NCBI GenBank assembly: GCA_033064195.1
Contig: JARBJD010000533.1
Span: forward strand, 1 to 35,841
Origin: Blattamonas nauphoetae
Lineage: Eukaryota > Preaxostyla > Oxymonadida
Direction of reading: 5' to 3'
Length of the DNA: 35,841 bases
Shown here: one piece after another, positions 1-10,420 of the stretch
Layout of the letters: each line of letters starts with the position of its first letter
Position numbering within the stretch: the stretch's first letter is position 1
Position numbers and translations under genes: made by a program
The notes under the pieces: generated by a model
The model's database searches: none
Seen by the model: the letters and a program-made list of their open reading frames with translations, nothing else
Told to the model about the DNA's origin: nothing

Positions 1-1805
1 GTTTCAGTAAAACATGGTTCATGGAACCAATACAGTGAAATGGATTAAAGATGAATATGTGTTCTTCGACGCCTGGAGTGCTTATAATGCCCTCGCCGTT
101 GTTTTCGGAAGCACGCATGTTGCCGGAGCAATTATCGAAAAGCTGTCGCCTCTGCGCGTCTCTTGAAACTGCATTGGACGCTGTTCTGGCCGCTCTCCGC
201 GGTCCGTCGGTGGATGGCACAGAAAAACAGGAATTTGGGAACTTTGGATTGCCTCTGCTGTTGTCGTTTGGTCTGCTGTCCCTTCTCCACCGCCGAACGT
301 GGTGTCGCTGTTTGACGAGCTGGTTCTGCCGTTTCTGTCCTCTTTCCGATCGATGCTGTCATTCTTCCACTCGTTGCTCGCTTTCTTCTCGCCGAACATG
401 CCGTCGCTGGTATTCCCTGCTCTGCACTCGCTGAGCCATCTGCACGCCACTGCTAGGTGTTGTGCATGGGGTTCTGGCGACGTCCTCGGAAACGCTGTTG
501 CAGATGAACTTTCTGCTGTTCTGGTCTGAACTGCAGACGGCACTGAGCAGTTTCGCTTCGTCGATCGAGCAAGACGCGTCGCTTCATGTTTCGCAGCCTC
601 TTTCGGAGTTGGTGGAGGAGTGGGTTGTGGAGGAAGGCCTGCGTGCGATGTGTGCGTTGGAGCTGTTTCACTTTGTGTTGGCGTTGGACGGAGACAAACA
701 GTCGGAGCTGTCGAAACTGCTGCACACCGACTCGATCTGCACGGAGTTCATTTTGCTGGCGAATCAGCTGGTGACTTCACTGCGCACGTTCTTCGAAGCT
801 GACCGCTCTGTCGCCCCCACTCGCCACACCGCCCTTCCTCGCTAACTTCCGAAGCCCCGCACGCAGCCGCACTGCTTGTCGATTGGATTGTGACAGGCTG
901 TTCCAGACGAATGTTGTTCTTTCGGAAGGAGGAGCTACGATTGTTCGGATTGAGTTTGGGATGCTTCTCCAAACACTCTGCTGGTTTGTTCATCTGTCGC
1001 TGGTGAAGCTGGACGCTCTGATGCAGCTGCTTCATCTGACGCTGTCGTCGTTCATCCCACCCTCTCGCAAATCTGGTGCCCACATTCGCACCTGAGCACG
1101 AGCCTCGCCAGATCGGGCCGAAGATCCGGCACTTCCTTCTGTCGCCGTGGGTGGAGACAGGGCGGAGTGGAGAAGGGTTGGTAGGGGCTGAGGGGCGGGC
1201 GTTCCCGCTGAGTCTGAGTGTGGAAGTGTCGACGACTGCGATTAATGTTGATTCTGATTCACAAAATTCACCGAAAACCTTCGAACCAGCGATTCTGGGC
1301 ACGGCTCTGCCTTTGCTGTTGTCGGTGCGTCTGTTGTCGCCGTCGATGGATGTGTGCTGGCAGATGTGGCATCGGAAGAGGAGGTATGCGACTTTGCGAT
1401 TCTCTCGTTGTTGGACTTGACCACTTCGTAGATTATCTCCACATGCGACGGCACAGAACTAAATTGGTGGAAAGTGTGAATTGGATTGTGGTGTTGGGGA
1501 GGTGGTGGACGATGTGGTTTGTGGGAATGAAGTTGGAGCGCGAACTGAACGAGCTGTCCAAATTGAAGATCCGTCGCTGCTCAGCCCTCTCTTCCCCATC
1601 ATCACATCCACCACTCGCAGCATCAGCCGCTTTGCCTGAAGTCCCTCGCTTCGTTTCTATCATCACTCGGTGCTGTTCACTGATGAGGTTCTGATGTCGC
1701 TGGCTCGGATTCTGCGCTCGCTGCTTGGGACGTTCGACGATAAGTGGAGGACAATCGAGTCGATTTTCATTTCTGTGTGGACGTTGTTGCTCATAGTGAT
1801 TGGAG

Positions 1806-1854
1806 GTGAGTTCAGCAGAAAAGAAGAAACTGACGAGAATGATCGTGTCGACAG
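1806..1854 (+). other. Spliceosomal intron, 49 bp
   Basis: It starts GTGAGT and ends ACAG. Removing it joins two open segments (IVIGG before, LLEMFGEYINRF after) in one frame. It is typical of the 31-92 bp introns seen throughout this window. Confidence 0.6.
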
Positions 1855-1963
1855 GGCTGTTGGAGATGTTTGGAGAATACATCAATCGCTTCTGGACGAC
1901 ACAGATTAAAGGCGAAGTCCTTCGCATTGTCCCAATACTCCAGCGTCGTGTTCTCGTCGAAAT

Positions 1964-2023
1964 GTGAGTCTTCAAAGAAAATCAGGTCTGGCTGATTGAA
2001 GTTGTGTGTGCCGCCTCTTTCAG
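1964..2023 (+). other. Spliceosomal intron, 60 bp
   Basis: It starts GTGAGT and ends in a pyrimidine-rich tract plus CAG. Removing it carries the frame from RVLVE into IGCVLPKDASVESVV and then to a TGA at 2079. Confidence 0.55.
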
Positions 2024-2083
2024 CGGCTGTGTTCTTCCGAAAGATGCATCGGTGGAAAGTGTGGTCGGAATAATGCGTTGAGA

Positions 2084-2680
2084 TGCACCCTCCCTTCTTC
2101 CCTGCCTAGTTGTTCTCGAAAAGCGAGTCGAAGGCACGGAGGACGTGAAACGTTCCACTTACTAAAAACAACACCGCTCCCAGAAAATGTCTGATCGGAG
2201 AACTGGCAGTTGGAGACTTGAATGAAGGCAATTGAATCAGCTTCTTGAAGTGTCCGAGTTCGCGAGGCTCCATCCAGCGATGTGAATTCGGAGTTCGAAT
2301 CATCTGTGCTCACAGAATGATGAGTGATGATCTGGTGTTCGCTGTCGGGAAGAGTGGTGGCTTTGTCACACGAGATATTGGACGAATCAATGACGAGGCG
2401 AGGATTGGGGTTCAGATTTCCTCGCAGGTCCATCAGAAAAACATGATGTTTTGTGCAGTTGATTGCGAACGTGGTGCGTGTGGTGGACCACAATCGGCGA
2501 TGCCAGCTGGCCCAGTCGGAGAACAGAGTCCTGACACACAGGATGTCTCCACAATCGCACATCGCGACGGCGAGGACAGTGTCGGAGAGAGGGATGGCCA
2601 GCTTTGCGTTCGTGCAACCAAGAGACTCCACATCGAAAATCAGAGCGTCAAGCGAAAGCGTTGAGTTCACAATATTAAAA
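2084..2680 (-). pseudogene. Minus-strand coding segment of an unrecognised host gene
   Basis: The frame is open on the minus strand from about 2680 to 2163. It reads like real protein: LDALIFDVESLGCTNAKLA, then a Cys-rich run with CDCGDILC, then HHVFLMDLRGNLN. It ends at a likely 57-bp intron (2106-2162, GTAAGT to CTAG). Its 3' side overlaps the end of the plus-strand gene at 2024-2081 in antisense, so the two genes converge. No domain is recognised; the alternation of short strands could suit a beta-propeller, but that is weak. It may belong to the same gene as the segment at 2786-3300. Confidence 0.3.
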
Positions 2681-2785
2681 GGCAGTTCTGATGAGTCCTG
2701 AGCCGAGAAACTTCACTTGAGATGGGTTGCTCTCTGTTGAGTCGCACGAGTGTTGACTTCGTGATTGATGTTCTTGTTTCTCCCT

Positions 2786-3300
2786 TCAGTGTGAGGTCCA
2801 CAGATTCAAAATGTTGGAATGCTCATCCGTTCTGCTTGTTCTCGAGTCTGATGATAGGTTGCGAATCATACCCGTGTCTCTGCCTCCTTGATTCCTGCCA
2901 GAACCCGAAGAGAAAATGACGGATAGAAGGGAGGAAATGAACTGCCGAAGGTGTTGTGTGCAGATGGGATGCGGCGAAAGGCCCTTCTTCTGTCGATCAG
3001 CCCTCACAAAAGTGGCAATTGTTTCGATGTCGCCTGTGGAGAAGTGAGGCATCAAAGGGAAGAGCTGGATCGAAGTCCTTCCTCCCTTACCATCGATACT
3101 CTTCGCAACGAACGAGTCCTGCTCGTCCAGAGACTCGCTGCGGGAGTGCGGCGAAGGAGTCGTGCTGCCAGCGGGTGGAGATGCAGACGAGCCGCGGTTG
3201 CCAGGCGTGGTCGGTGTCTGGTCAGCCCGATCGCGTGTCGACTGTTTCCAGTTTTGACGAGTTCTTCGGTGTTGACCAGAATCTGCTCTGGTTCAGATAA
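2786..3300 (-). pseudogene. Two-exon minus-strand gene fragment, Ser/Pro-rich then helical
   Basis: The upstream exon (about 3260 down to 3091) encodes a Pro/Ser/Thr-rich linker ending SESLDEQDSFVAKSID. A 57-bp intron (3034-3090, GTAAGG to CACAG) follows, and the downstream exon (3033-2786) reads DIETIATFVRADRQKKGLS and onward to TGA. The match of frame and splice sites makes this a credible gene piece. Upstream, an acidic helical stretch (ADSALREADERAVALDAAVA, about 3390-3330) is in another frame, so either another intron or a frameshift lies near 3250. Function is unknown. Confidence 0.35.
3034..3090 (-). other. Spliceosomal intron, 57 bp (minus strand)
   Basis: It begins GTAAGGGAGG at 3090 and ends CTCCACAG at 3034 on the minus strand, joining two compatible reading frames (FVAKSID to GDIETIATF). 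Confidence 0.5.
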
Positions 3301-3865
3301 GACTGCGACCGCAGCGTCGAGAGCGACAGCGCGTTCGTCAGCCTCACGAAGTGCTGAATCTGCGGCGAAATCGGCGGGTTGGCAGGAATATCGTCGTTTT
3401 CTCTTTTGGACTTTCGCGTGCTTGTATCGCCACCGTTTCTCTTGGAGGGACAACAAAGAGCGACGAAGAGATCGAGTTTTGGAGGAGGTCCGTTTGGTTC
3501 GGAAAGAAGAGGGTGTCCCGAATGCGTGGGTGGATGAACAGATACTGGAAAGGGGAAAGAGACGGGACAATGGGTGGATCTGGCGCTGGAGAATCAGCAG
3601 GTAGACGAGATCTGAAAGAGATGGGGATGGTTGTGATTGTTTGGTCGGAGAGACAGATGAAACCGGTTGAGGTGGGGTGGGGAGGGACTCTGTCGTCGAG
3701 AGAGACGTATTGCTGGGAGAATCGTGAGAAATGATGGAGACGGTCATCGACGTGCATTGTTCCTTACTATAGTGATATTCGTGATGGCCATTCGGTTTTC
3801 TTGTTTTGATTGTATTTCGGGTGATGTTGACCTGAATTCCAGTAATTGACGTGCTCGTCCGCGAG

Positions 3866-4470
3866 TCACCGCGCGATGGAAATGGTGAAACAAGTCTGAT
3901 AAACTACAGTTGAACAAACCGGCTTATTCTGAAAATAGCCATCCACACGATGATCCAAGTTCCACAAACTTGTAATAAACACATTTTCAACATCCGAATA
4001 TATCGGACGAGATCCTCCCGAGTCAAGATCGTGTAGTAAACTGGCGGTTGTCCCGTCTGCTTCGTCGAGTATCTTCTGACCGTGTGGTTGGCAATAAAGT
4101 TGTACGCGCTCAACGTGAAGAGCTTCATCGGAAGAATGGGTGGAGAGGGAGAGGGCTCGACTCTTTGTGAACAAGAACCCAGCCTTCGCAACTTTCGCAT
4201 GTCTCAGCTGAAGCTGTGAAGAGGCGTCCATCCCAGTGCTGTTGTATGAACACAGCAGGTCTGGAGTCGAGAAACTGGTTTTGGGGAGATCGATGGGAAG
4301 ATGCAGAACGGAATGAAATGCGCGTCAGCTACCGGGATCTTCGCGTTGATGTAATTCCTCAGAAGTGTGATTCTGTGGAAGGGAGGTCAGGATCAACTCA
4401 AGAAGGGAAGAGTTCAGAGTGTGGTCTGACAGACGGTGCATCAGAAAAGTGGCGATGAGGAGGAAGAACA
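3866..4470 (-). pseudogene. Decayed minus-strand coding remnants
   Basis: Protein-like stretches occur on the minus strand in changing frames: IATFLMHRLSDHTLNSSLLE (about 4455-4395), FRNYINAKIPVADAHFIPFC (about 4350-4290), and then two competing frames at 4200-3866, one with MKLFTLSAYNFIANHTVRRY and one with ENVFITSLWNLDHRVDGYF. No single frame runs through and I see no clean splice sites, so I read it as a broken gene. No family is recognised. Together with 2786-3300 it may be one former long gene. Confidence 0.25.
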
Positions 4471-5589
4471 GCTTTGTTCAGGCGAATGAGGGGTGGTCGA
4501 GGAGAGCATGCGGGAGGAACGACGAAGGGTTGCATTGGTCTTGCAAAGAAAGAGGTGGATGAGAGTCCAATCCCGAAATGGACGGAAGTGTCATATTTGG
4601 CGTATTTTTTAGGAAAGAATAGAGTCAAGAATGTGTTGGAGGAATGGAGGGTCGTTCGAAGGAAGCGGAGGGTGAGTAAACCCGAGTTGGAGAAGAAAGA
4701 GAGAACCTGCTGATGACTTGTGACGACCAAATGGTACGTATGTACACGGAGTTGCTGGAGGGAGAGAAGAGGGATGGGTATGATATTATTTTGGTGAAGA
4801 CTGTGATGATGACATGAAAGGGGAGTGAGGAGGATGAGACAGAAGCAAACGACGTTGGGTCCTGGAGCGAAGAGTAAGGATTGAACAGCCGAAAGAGGGA
4901 GATAATTGGAGGTATAGAGAAGATATTAGAGGCAGAGACATAACTGAACTCAATTTGGAAGGGTTGTAGTTGTTGTTGAATGGTATTGAGATCGTTGGGT
5001 GGTTGAACGTGACCTAGATCAGAATCATCAAAGTTGACTATCTCGAATGGAACATCTTCAGCATGTGTTTCAATAATGGTTTGTTCAGGGGAATATCAAG
5101 GCCGGCTTGGAAATTGTGGGCGAACACGACTGAGCCATCGGGGAACTGATCCCAGGAGACGAAGATGGAACAATATGTTCAATTGAAGGTGAATGAGTTT
5201 GTGGTGGAGACGAAACTGTGGTTGGAGAGGCAGACTGACCATTTGAGATCGATTATTGTTGGGGAAGGGTGTGGATGTCCCCATTCGTGATTGCAGTCAC
5301 AGTAGTTGCTTTGTATTGAACTGTGTGATTCAGGGAGGAGATTTGTTAGTCTTGAATGGCCTTCCTCATCATTGGCGGAGACCCTTTGATTTGAACATCA
5401 CAGATTTGAAACGATATCAACTTTGTGTGTTTATAACGTCTCTTCGGGAGAGACTTCGCACGGACGGGGAGTTGTTATCCATTGGAAGTGGCGGGAGACC
5501 AGTTCAGATAATAAGCGACAGGATGGGTTTGCGATGAGAGTTGAGTGCTTTGTTATCTCTCGTCCAAGAGCTATGATTGTCGGAGAAGA
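4471..5589. other. Region with only weak coding traces
   Basis: There is no supported gene. A short minus-strand stretch at about 5250-5090 reads like protein (FVSWDQFPDGSVVFAHNFQA) but is isolated. The rest is purine-rich on the plus strand and carries no clear element ends. Confidence 0.4.
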
Positions 5590-5945
5590 TTGGGATGGGT
5601 GGAGGGAGGAAGGAGGTGAATTTGCGATGGGTGGAGGAGGAGGGAGGAAGGAGGTGAATTTGCGATGGGTGGAGGGCGGGAGGAGGTGAATTTGTGATGG
5701 GTGGAGGGAGGAAGGAGGTGAATTTGCGATGGGTGGAGGGAGGAAGGAGGTGAATTTGCGATGGGTGGGAGGGAGGAGGAGGTGAATTTGTGATGGGTGG
5801 AGAGGAGGAAGGTGAATTTGTGATGGGTGGAGGAGGGGGAGGAAGGAGGTGAATTTGCGATGGGTAGAGGGAGGAAGGAGGTGAATTTGCGATGGGTGGA
5901 GAGGAGGAAGGAGGTGAATTTGCGATGGGTGGAGGGAGTTCTCAC
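5590..5945 (+). repeat. Minisatellite, about 32-bp unit, roughly ten copies
   Basis: Imperfect tandem copies of a purine-rich unit (GATGGGTGGAGGGAGGAAGG followed by AGGTGAATTTGC) fill this block. Copies vary in length through gain or loss of GGA triplets. The strong strand asymmetry (nearly no C on the plus strand) gives open frames on both strands that are artefacts. It directly abuts the 5' end of the transposase remnant. Confidence 0.9.
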
Positions 5946-6252
5946 TCGAATAGAGTCAGAGAAGTTGATGACCCAGACTTGTGGGTCATTGAAGACAGAT
6001 TTCTCAAATCTTCATACAACCCCAAGAAATATTCAAGCAAAACTCGAAAATTCTTATCCCCATCATATCTTCTCGCAACCATGGAAGCTTATATTACAAA
6101 ACCCAAATCAACCATCAGCACGCACGGGAAGGAGATTTACGACCTTCTCGTCAAACAACATCGCGACTATCCAGCAGCACCTCTCATCAAAGCTCTGGAT
6201 AGTCGTCATGAACTCATACCAATCAAGGAGATTGTCCTTGCTCATTACAATA

Positions 6253-6289
6253 GTTTGGCTTTCTTTTCTCTCATTCTTTCTCTCTTTAG
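6253..6289 (+). other. Intron, 37 bp, in transposase remnant
   Basis: GTTTGGCTTTC to CTCTTTAG; pyrimidine-rich throughout. Removal joins the frame ending LAHYN to KFTSLISSLTHLHREMRC. Confidence 0.5.
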
Positions 6290-6519
6290 ATAAATTCACT
6301 TCACTTATTTCGTCTTTAACTCATTTACATCGTGAAATGAGGTGCAAAGACGACAAGGTGAAATTGATGCAGTGTGTCTCCCAAGTACTCTCACTTGGCG
6401 AGACACAGGCTGTTGGTTTCGACGTCGAGGAGGGGGCATATAACTATGCCCGCTCCCGATTCGACAGAATCGGTGGGAGACCTCGGAATCCCACTCGACG
6501 TCGACCAGCCTCAAAACAG

Positions 6520-6550
6520 GTTACTTTTCCTTTTTCAATCATTCTCACAG
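6520..6550 (+). other. Intron, 31 bp, in transposase remnant
   Basis: GTTACTTTTCC to TCTCACAG, directly after a CAG codon. Removal joins RRRPASKQ to KINILEDTELMKAIED in frame. This is the shortest intron supported in the window. Confidence 0.45.
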
Positions 6551-6641
6551 AAAATAAACATCCTCGAAGACACTGAACTGATGAAAGCAATAGAAGATAA
6601 AACGTCACCAAGCTGCGAAAACCAGAAAACCACAGAAGAGG

Positions 6642-6695
6642 GTTAAGAAACGTATGCTCACACTCCTTTTCACCCAATTCTCTTTACACTATTAG
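6642..6695 (+). other. Intron, 54 bp, in transposase remnant
   Basis: GTTAAG to CTATTAG. Removal joins NQKTTEE to KPAVDTLDDDDLLFLL in frame. Confidence 0.45.
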
Positions 6696-7642
6696 AAAAG
6701 CCAGCAGTTGACACACTGGACGACGATGACCTGCTATTCCTCCTCAGCAGGTCAGATAGTCCATCAACTCCGGACAACTCCCGAAACCATAGCAACCGAA
6801 ACACACCACATCGAAACAAGGCTCCTTGAAACAACGAAAAGGAGCTTCACCGTCAGCTAGTTGAGGAAGGAAAAACCAAAATCTCTTACTCTACTTTCTG
6901 CAAACAAACAAAATTCCTGAAAAAGCAACAAAAGAACCGACCTCTGTTCCTTTGTGAACGAGGCAAATATTTACAAAAAAGAAGAAATATTAAAAGCACA
7001 AAACAAAAACTCACAGAAAAGAACAAAATGAACTAAAACAATAGAAAACACAAAAATAGCCGAAACACAAAATTATTACAATTCATCCATTTCATCCATA
7101 GACGATGACACATTGGTCATCGTCATGGACTTTTAAAGAAAATTGGTCATTACCTCTTTCCAATGACCAAGTCGGACACGATTTTTATCTAAAACTTCAG
7201 TTTCTCATCTCTGCATTACTTGTTTCACCTCACAGAATTCTGTGATCAAAAACATATCACAACTTTATTTCCCCTGTTCTTTCTCATGATCACCGTTTTG
7301 TTCAAGAATGTCTTGCCGATTTATTTTCTCTTGATTCATACACTTCCAAGAAACACATCACTGTATTTACTGATACTGGTCCGCATTTTAGGAACCAGTA
7401 TGTTCTCGGTTACTTTCTGTCTTCTCAAAATCCCTTGTTTTCAGGGAAGAAAATTCAGTACTGTTTCTTTTCAGAGCAGCATGGGAAAACTGCTGCGACT
7501 CCGAATTCGGAGTCCTTTCAAATTTTGTTTCACATCACCTCACTGAACCAATCCGCTCCTCGGATGACCTTATTGATTTTTTCACTTCACATCTCACTCA
7601 ATTGAATGGGAATGACGGAAATTCCGTTCATTCCTTCCACCG

Positions 7643-7684
7643 GTGTGTCTCTTTTTTGATAGTTCATCTTTTTATTCACTTTAG
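7643..7684 (+). other. Intron, 42 bp, in transposase remnant
   Basis: GTGTGTCTC to CACTTTAG, T-rich between. Removal joins VHSFHR to HTVFPDSHSYFRV in frame. Confidence 0.45.
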
Positions 7685-7984
7685 ACATACTGTCTTCCCA
7701 GACAGTCACTCATATTTTCGGGTCATAATCACCGGTCTGAAGGAATACCTTGGATTTTTCCGATCAGATACCTCCTTGACCGGGGCCCCTGTTTGTGTGA
7801 ACGCGTCTTCATTTGACTTCTTATTGCGTTTTTCAGAGAAGAGGGGAGAGGACAAAAGGGAGAGGAAGGTGTTTGAGAAGGAGGAAGTTGAGAGACGGGA
7901 TGAGAATGAGGTGAGTTCGGGTCTTCAGTCTCTTACATCTTTTCGTTATTCATATCTTTCAAATGTTTCTTCTTCAACTCCTAA

Positions 7985-8080
7985 TTCTCATACTCTTCAT
8001 TCTTCTCCTTCTTCACTTATTCATTCTTCCCCTTCTTCACTTATTCATTCTTCTCCTTCTTCACTTTTTCATTCTTCTCA
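7985..8080 (+). repeat. Short tandem repeat, 24-bp unit
   Basis: About three to four copies of a unit reading CATTCTTCTCCTTCTTCACTT plus spacer, in a C/T-rich tract. It has no coding meaning beyond an Ser/His-rich open frame. Confidence 0.7.
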
Positions 8081-8203
8081 TTCTCTTATTCATCCAATCC
8101 CTCCAACTTCTCCAATTCTATATTCACCTCCAAGCTCTCCTATTCTTTTTGATTCTAATTCATTTTTCACCTCGCCATTTTATTACATTTAAACCCCCTA
8201 CCA

Positions 8204-8324
8204 CCTCGCTCATTCCATACCTGGCTTATCCTGCCAGGCCTTTTGGCCGAACAGGGCTAGCCTAGTACCATTTACGGCCTTGTGTCCGGTACTAGGTTCA
8301 CAGCAGGACTTGGAATGAGTGAGG
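8204..8324. other. Nested inverted-repeat structure (possible structured RNA or element end)
   Basis: The outer arms 8204-8217 (CCTCGCTCATTCCA) and 8311-8324 (TGGAATGAGTGAGG) pair over 14 positions with one G-T. Inside are three perfect hairpins: 8220-8225 with 8233-8238 (CCTGGC/GCCAGG), 8237-8240 with 8245-8248 (GGCC TTTT GGCC, an alternative to the first), and 8261-8269 with 8288-8296 (CCTAGTACC/GGTACTAGG). This is a closed multi-branch layout of about 120 bp in sequence that is otherwise C/T-rich and simple. It could be a non-coding RNA, a recombination site or a small foldback element. I cannot choose between these. Confidence 0.5.
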
Positions 8325-8590
8325 ACAACACTGAAAGACATATTTTTCATTATTGATTTCTGTATTAGAACAATTCCGTTTATATTTCACAAATTTCTTC
8401 TCTTTCATCAACAATCATTCTCATTTTTGTCTTCTCCTCTTGTAGGTTGTCTGTCATTCACTCAATTCCTCCACTAGACTTTGGATCATAGCATCAAGTT
8501 CACTTCAGTTGTGGTAAGAAAAACGATATGTCTCAATCCTTCTTCGTGACTTCTTTATCTTCCAGGTCCAATTAGCGATGGTGTACATTC
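8325..8590. other. No feature seen
   Basis: T-rich, non-coding sequence between the structured 120-bp block and the minisatellites. Nothing recognisable. Confidence 0.4.
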
Positions 8591-8597
8591 CTCCCAG

Positions 8598-8735
8598 CCA
8601 CCAACCTAGCACTCATCTCCACTCCCCCACCACTCAGCCAACCTCTCATCTCCACTCCCCCACCACTCAGCCAACCTCTCATCTCCACTCCCCACCACTC
8701 AGCCAACCTCTCATCTCCGCTCCCCCACCACTCCA
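8598..8735 (+). repeat. Minisatellite, about 34-bp unit, four copies
   Basis: Copies of CCAACCTCTCATCTCCACTC followed by CCCCACCACTCAG, the later ones differing by one or two bases. It is separate in sequence from the 30-bp array that follows. Confidence 0.85.
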
Positions 8736-8854
8736 GTAGTACACCACCATCAATATTCCACTCAAGCAACCACCGCTATCTCAGTCCTCTTCGTACCGAT
8801 GAACTCAGCTGTCCTTTATCGCTCTCAAGCTCCACCACACCCTCACCATCGCCC

Positions 8855-10420
8855 TCCATCGCCAGCAAACACTCTCGCTCACCCTCCATCGCCACCAAAC
8901 ACTCTCGCTCACCCTCCATCGCCACCAAACACTCTCGCTCACCCTCCATCGCCACCAAACACTCTCGCTCACCCTCCATCGCCACCAAACACTCTCGCTC
9001 ACCCTCCATCGCCACCAAACACTCTCGCTCACCCTCCATCGCCACCAAACACTCCGCTTCGCTCCCCATCGCCACCAAACATTCCGCTTCGCTCCCCATC
9101 GCCACCACCTCCTTTACCCCCATCGCCACAAACATCGCCCCACTCCCCATCCCTTCCTCCACTCCCATCGCCACCTCTCCTTTCCACCCCTCCATCACCT
9201 CCCTTCCATCCATACCACCTCCCTTCCGCTCCCACCACCACCTCCTTCCATCCTTCCATTGTTCCACCATCCCCATCCTTCCTTCTCTCCCATCGCCACC
9301 ATTCCTTCCTTCACAAACATTCCTTCGCTCCCCATCGCCACCAAACACTCGGCTCACCCTCCATCGCCACCAAACACCTCCCTACACTCATCGCCACCAA
9401 ACACTCTCGGCTCACCCTCCATCGCCACCAAACACTCCGCTTCGCTCCCATCGCCAAAACATTCCTTCCTCCCCATCGCCACACATTTCGCTCCCCATCG
9501 CCACCACACTCCCTTCCATGTCCACCACCAACATTCCTTCCTTCTCCATCCCTTCACAAACCTCCTTCATCCCATCCATACCTCCGCTTCGCTCCCCCAT
9601 CGCCACCAAACATTCCCTTCGCTCCCATCGCCACCTCCACTTCACTCCCCATCGCCAAACATTCCGCTTCATCCATCATCACCACCTCCACTTCATCTAT
9701 CCATATGACATTCCTTCATCCCATCATAAAACATTCCGCTTCGCTCCCCATCATACCACACATCCTGCTCCCATTCATACCCAACATTCCTTGCTCCCAT
9801 CGCCATAAACCTCCATTCATCTCCATCGCCACCACACATCCCTTGCTCCCCATCATATCAAACATTCCGCTTCGCTCCCCATCGCCACCACACTCCTTCG
9901 CTCCCCCATCCCACCAAACATTCCTTCGCTCCCATCGCACCAAACATTCCTTCGCTCCCATCGCCACCACCTCCCTTCATCCTGTCTTACCCAAACATTC
10001 AAAGCCGCTCCTCATCGCCTCCACATTCCACTTCGCTCCCCATCGCCACCACACACTCCGCTTCGCTCCCCATCGCCACCAAACATTCCGCTTCGCTCCA
10101 TCATACACCAAACATTCCGCTTCGCTCCCCATCGCCACCAAAACCTCTCGCTCACCTCCATCGCCACCAAACCTCTGCTCACTCCATCGCTTCAAACACT
10201 CTCGCTCACCCTCCATCGCCACCAAACACTCTCGCTCACCCCTCCATCGCCACCAAACACTCCGCTTCGCTCCCCATCGCCACTAAACATTCCGCTTCGC
10301 TCCCCATCGCCACCAAACACTCCGCTTCGCTCCCCATCGCCACTACCAAACTTGCTTCGCTCCCCATCGCCACTAAACATTCCGCTTCGCTCCCCATCGC
10401 CACCACACACTCCACTCACC
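8855..10420 (+). repeat. Large minisatellite, 30-bp unit, first perfect then degenerate
   Basis: It opens with six near-perfect copies of a 30-bp unit (CTCTCGCTCACCCTCCATCG then CCACCAAACA) at 8871-9050. It then passes into variants in which the first half is TTCCGCTTCGCTCCC, still with CATCGCCACCAAACA. The array is mixed and partly scrambled to about 10400, and the first unit type returns near 10195-10250. The unit length divides by three, so long open frames appear on both strands (Pro/Ser/His-rich plus, Trp/Arg/Glu-rich minus). I read it as a satellite, not as a protein gene: there is no signal peptide, no domain and indels break phase. Confidence 0.9.

Larger units (their letters stand above)
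1..2081 (+). pseudogene. Remnant of an intron-bearing, all-helical host gene (3' end present)
   Basis: I do not recognise this gene. The clearest part is the 3' end: coding from about 1645 (LFTDEVLMSLARILRSLL) joins across a 49-bp GT-AG intron (1806-1854) and a 60-bp intron (1964-2023), giving a continuous frame that ends in TGA at 2079-2081. Further upstream, helical leucine-rich stretches appear in different frames at about 50-160 (DEYVFFDAWSAYNALAVVFG), 297-450 and 480-820. They look like HEAT-type alpha-solenoid sequence, for instance an importin/exportin-like protein, but this is only a guess from composition. An in-frame TGA near 1640 and several frame changes without convincing splice sites suggest the gene is decayed; further introns that I cannot place are the alternative. 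The start lies outside the window. Confidence 0.4.
5960..8196 (+). pseudogene. Decayed DDE-type transposase gene with short introns
   Basis: Exons join across GT-AG introns at 6253-6289, 6520-6550, 6642-6695 and 7643-7684 (37, 31, 54 and 42 bp), with a further one likely at 7789-7836. The order is: an N-terminal part with HGKEIYDLLVKQHRDYPAAP; a helical part with KVKLMQCVSQVLSLGE; an acidic linker (VDTLDDDDLLFLLSR); a segment ISYSTFCKQTKFLKK leading to LCERGKYLQKRR; then the catalytic-looking core with VIVMDF/KEN near 7115-7145, HITVFTDTGPHF near 7355-7395, and YCFFSEQHGK near 7460-7490. A C-terminal stretch with VFPDSHSYFRVIITGLKEYL follows. The spaced DF..N / D.G.HF / FF...HGK signature is that of a DDE transposase family seen in many eukaryotes; I cannot name the superfamily. 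In-frame stops (near 6829 and 7037) and frame changes near 7130 and 7510 make it inactive. The element's ends were not found. Confidence 0.6.

Noticed and set aside
2951-3750. Plus-strand frames of 114-217 residues
   Set aside because: They are Arg/Ser-rich shadows of the minus-strand exons, which carry splice sites and protein-like sequence.
8204-8324. U2 snRNA or 5S rRNA gene
   Set aside because: Only a GGCCTTTTGGCC hairpin resembles U2; the branch-site and Sm regions are not found, and 5S landmarks are absent.
8799-10286. 495-residue open frame with PPSPPNTLAH repeats
   Set aside because: It is the 30-bp satellite read in one frame; equally long repeats of open frame exist on the minus strand, there is no domain, and unit indels shift phase.
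8855-10420. Possible CRISPR array
   Set aside because: The units abut without unique spacers and the host is eukaryotic by introns and protein families.
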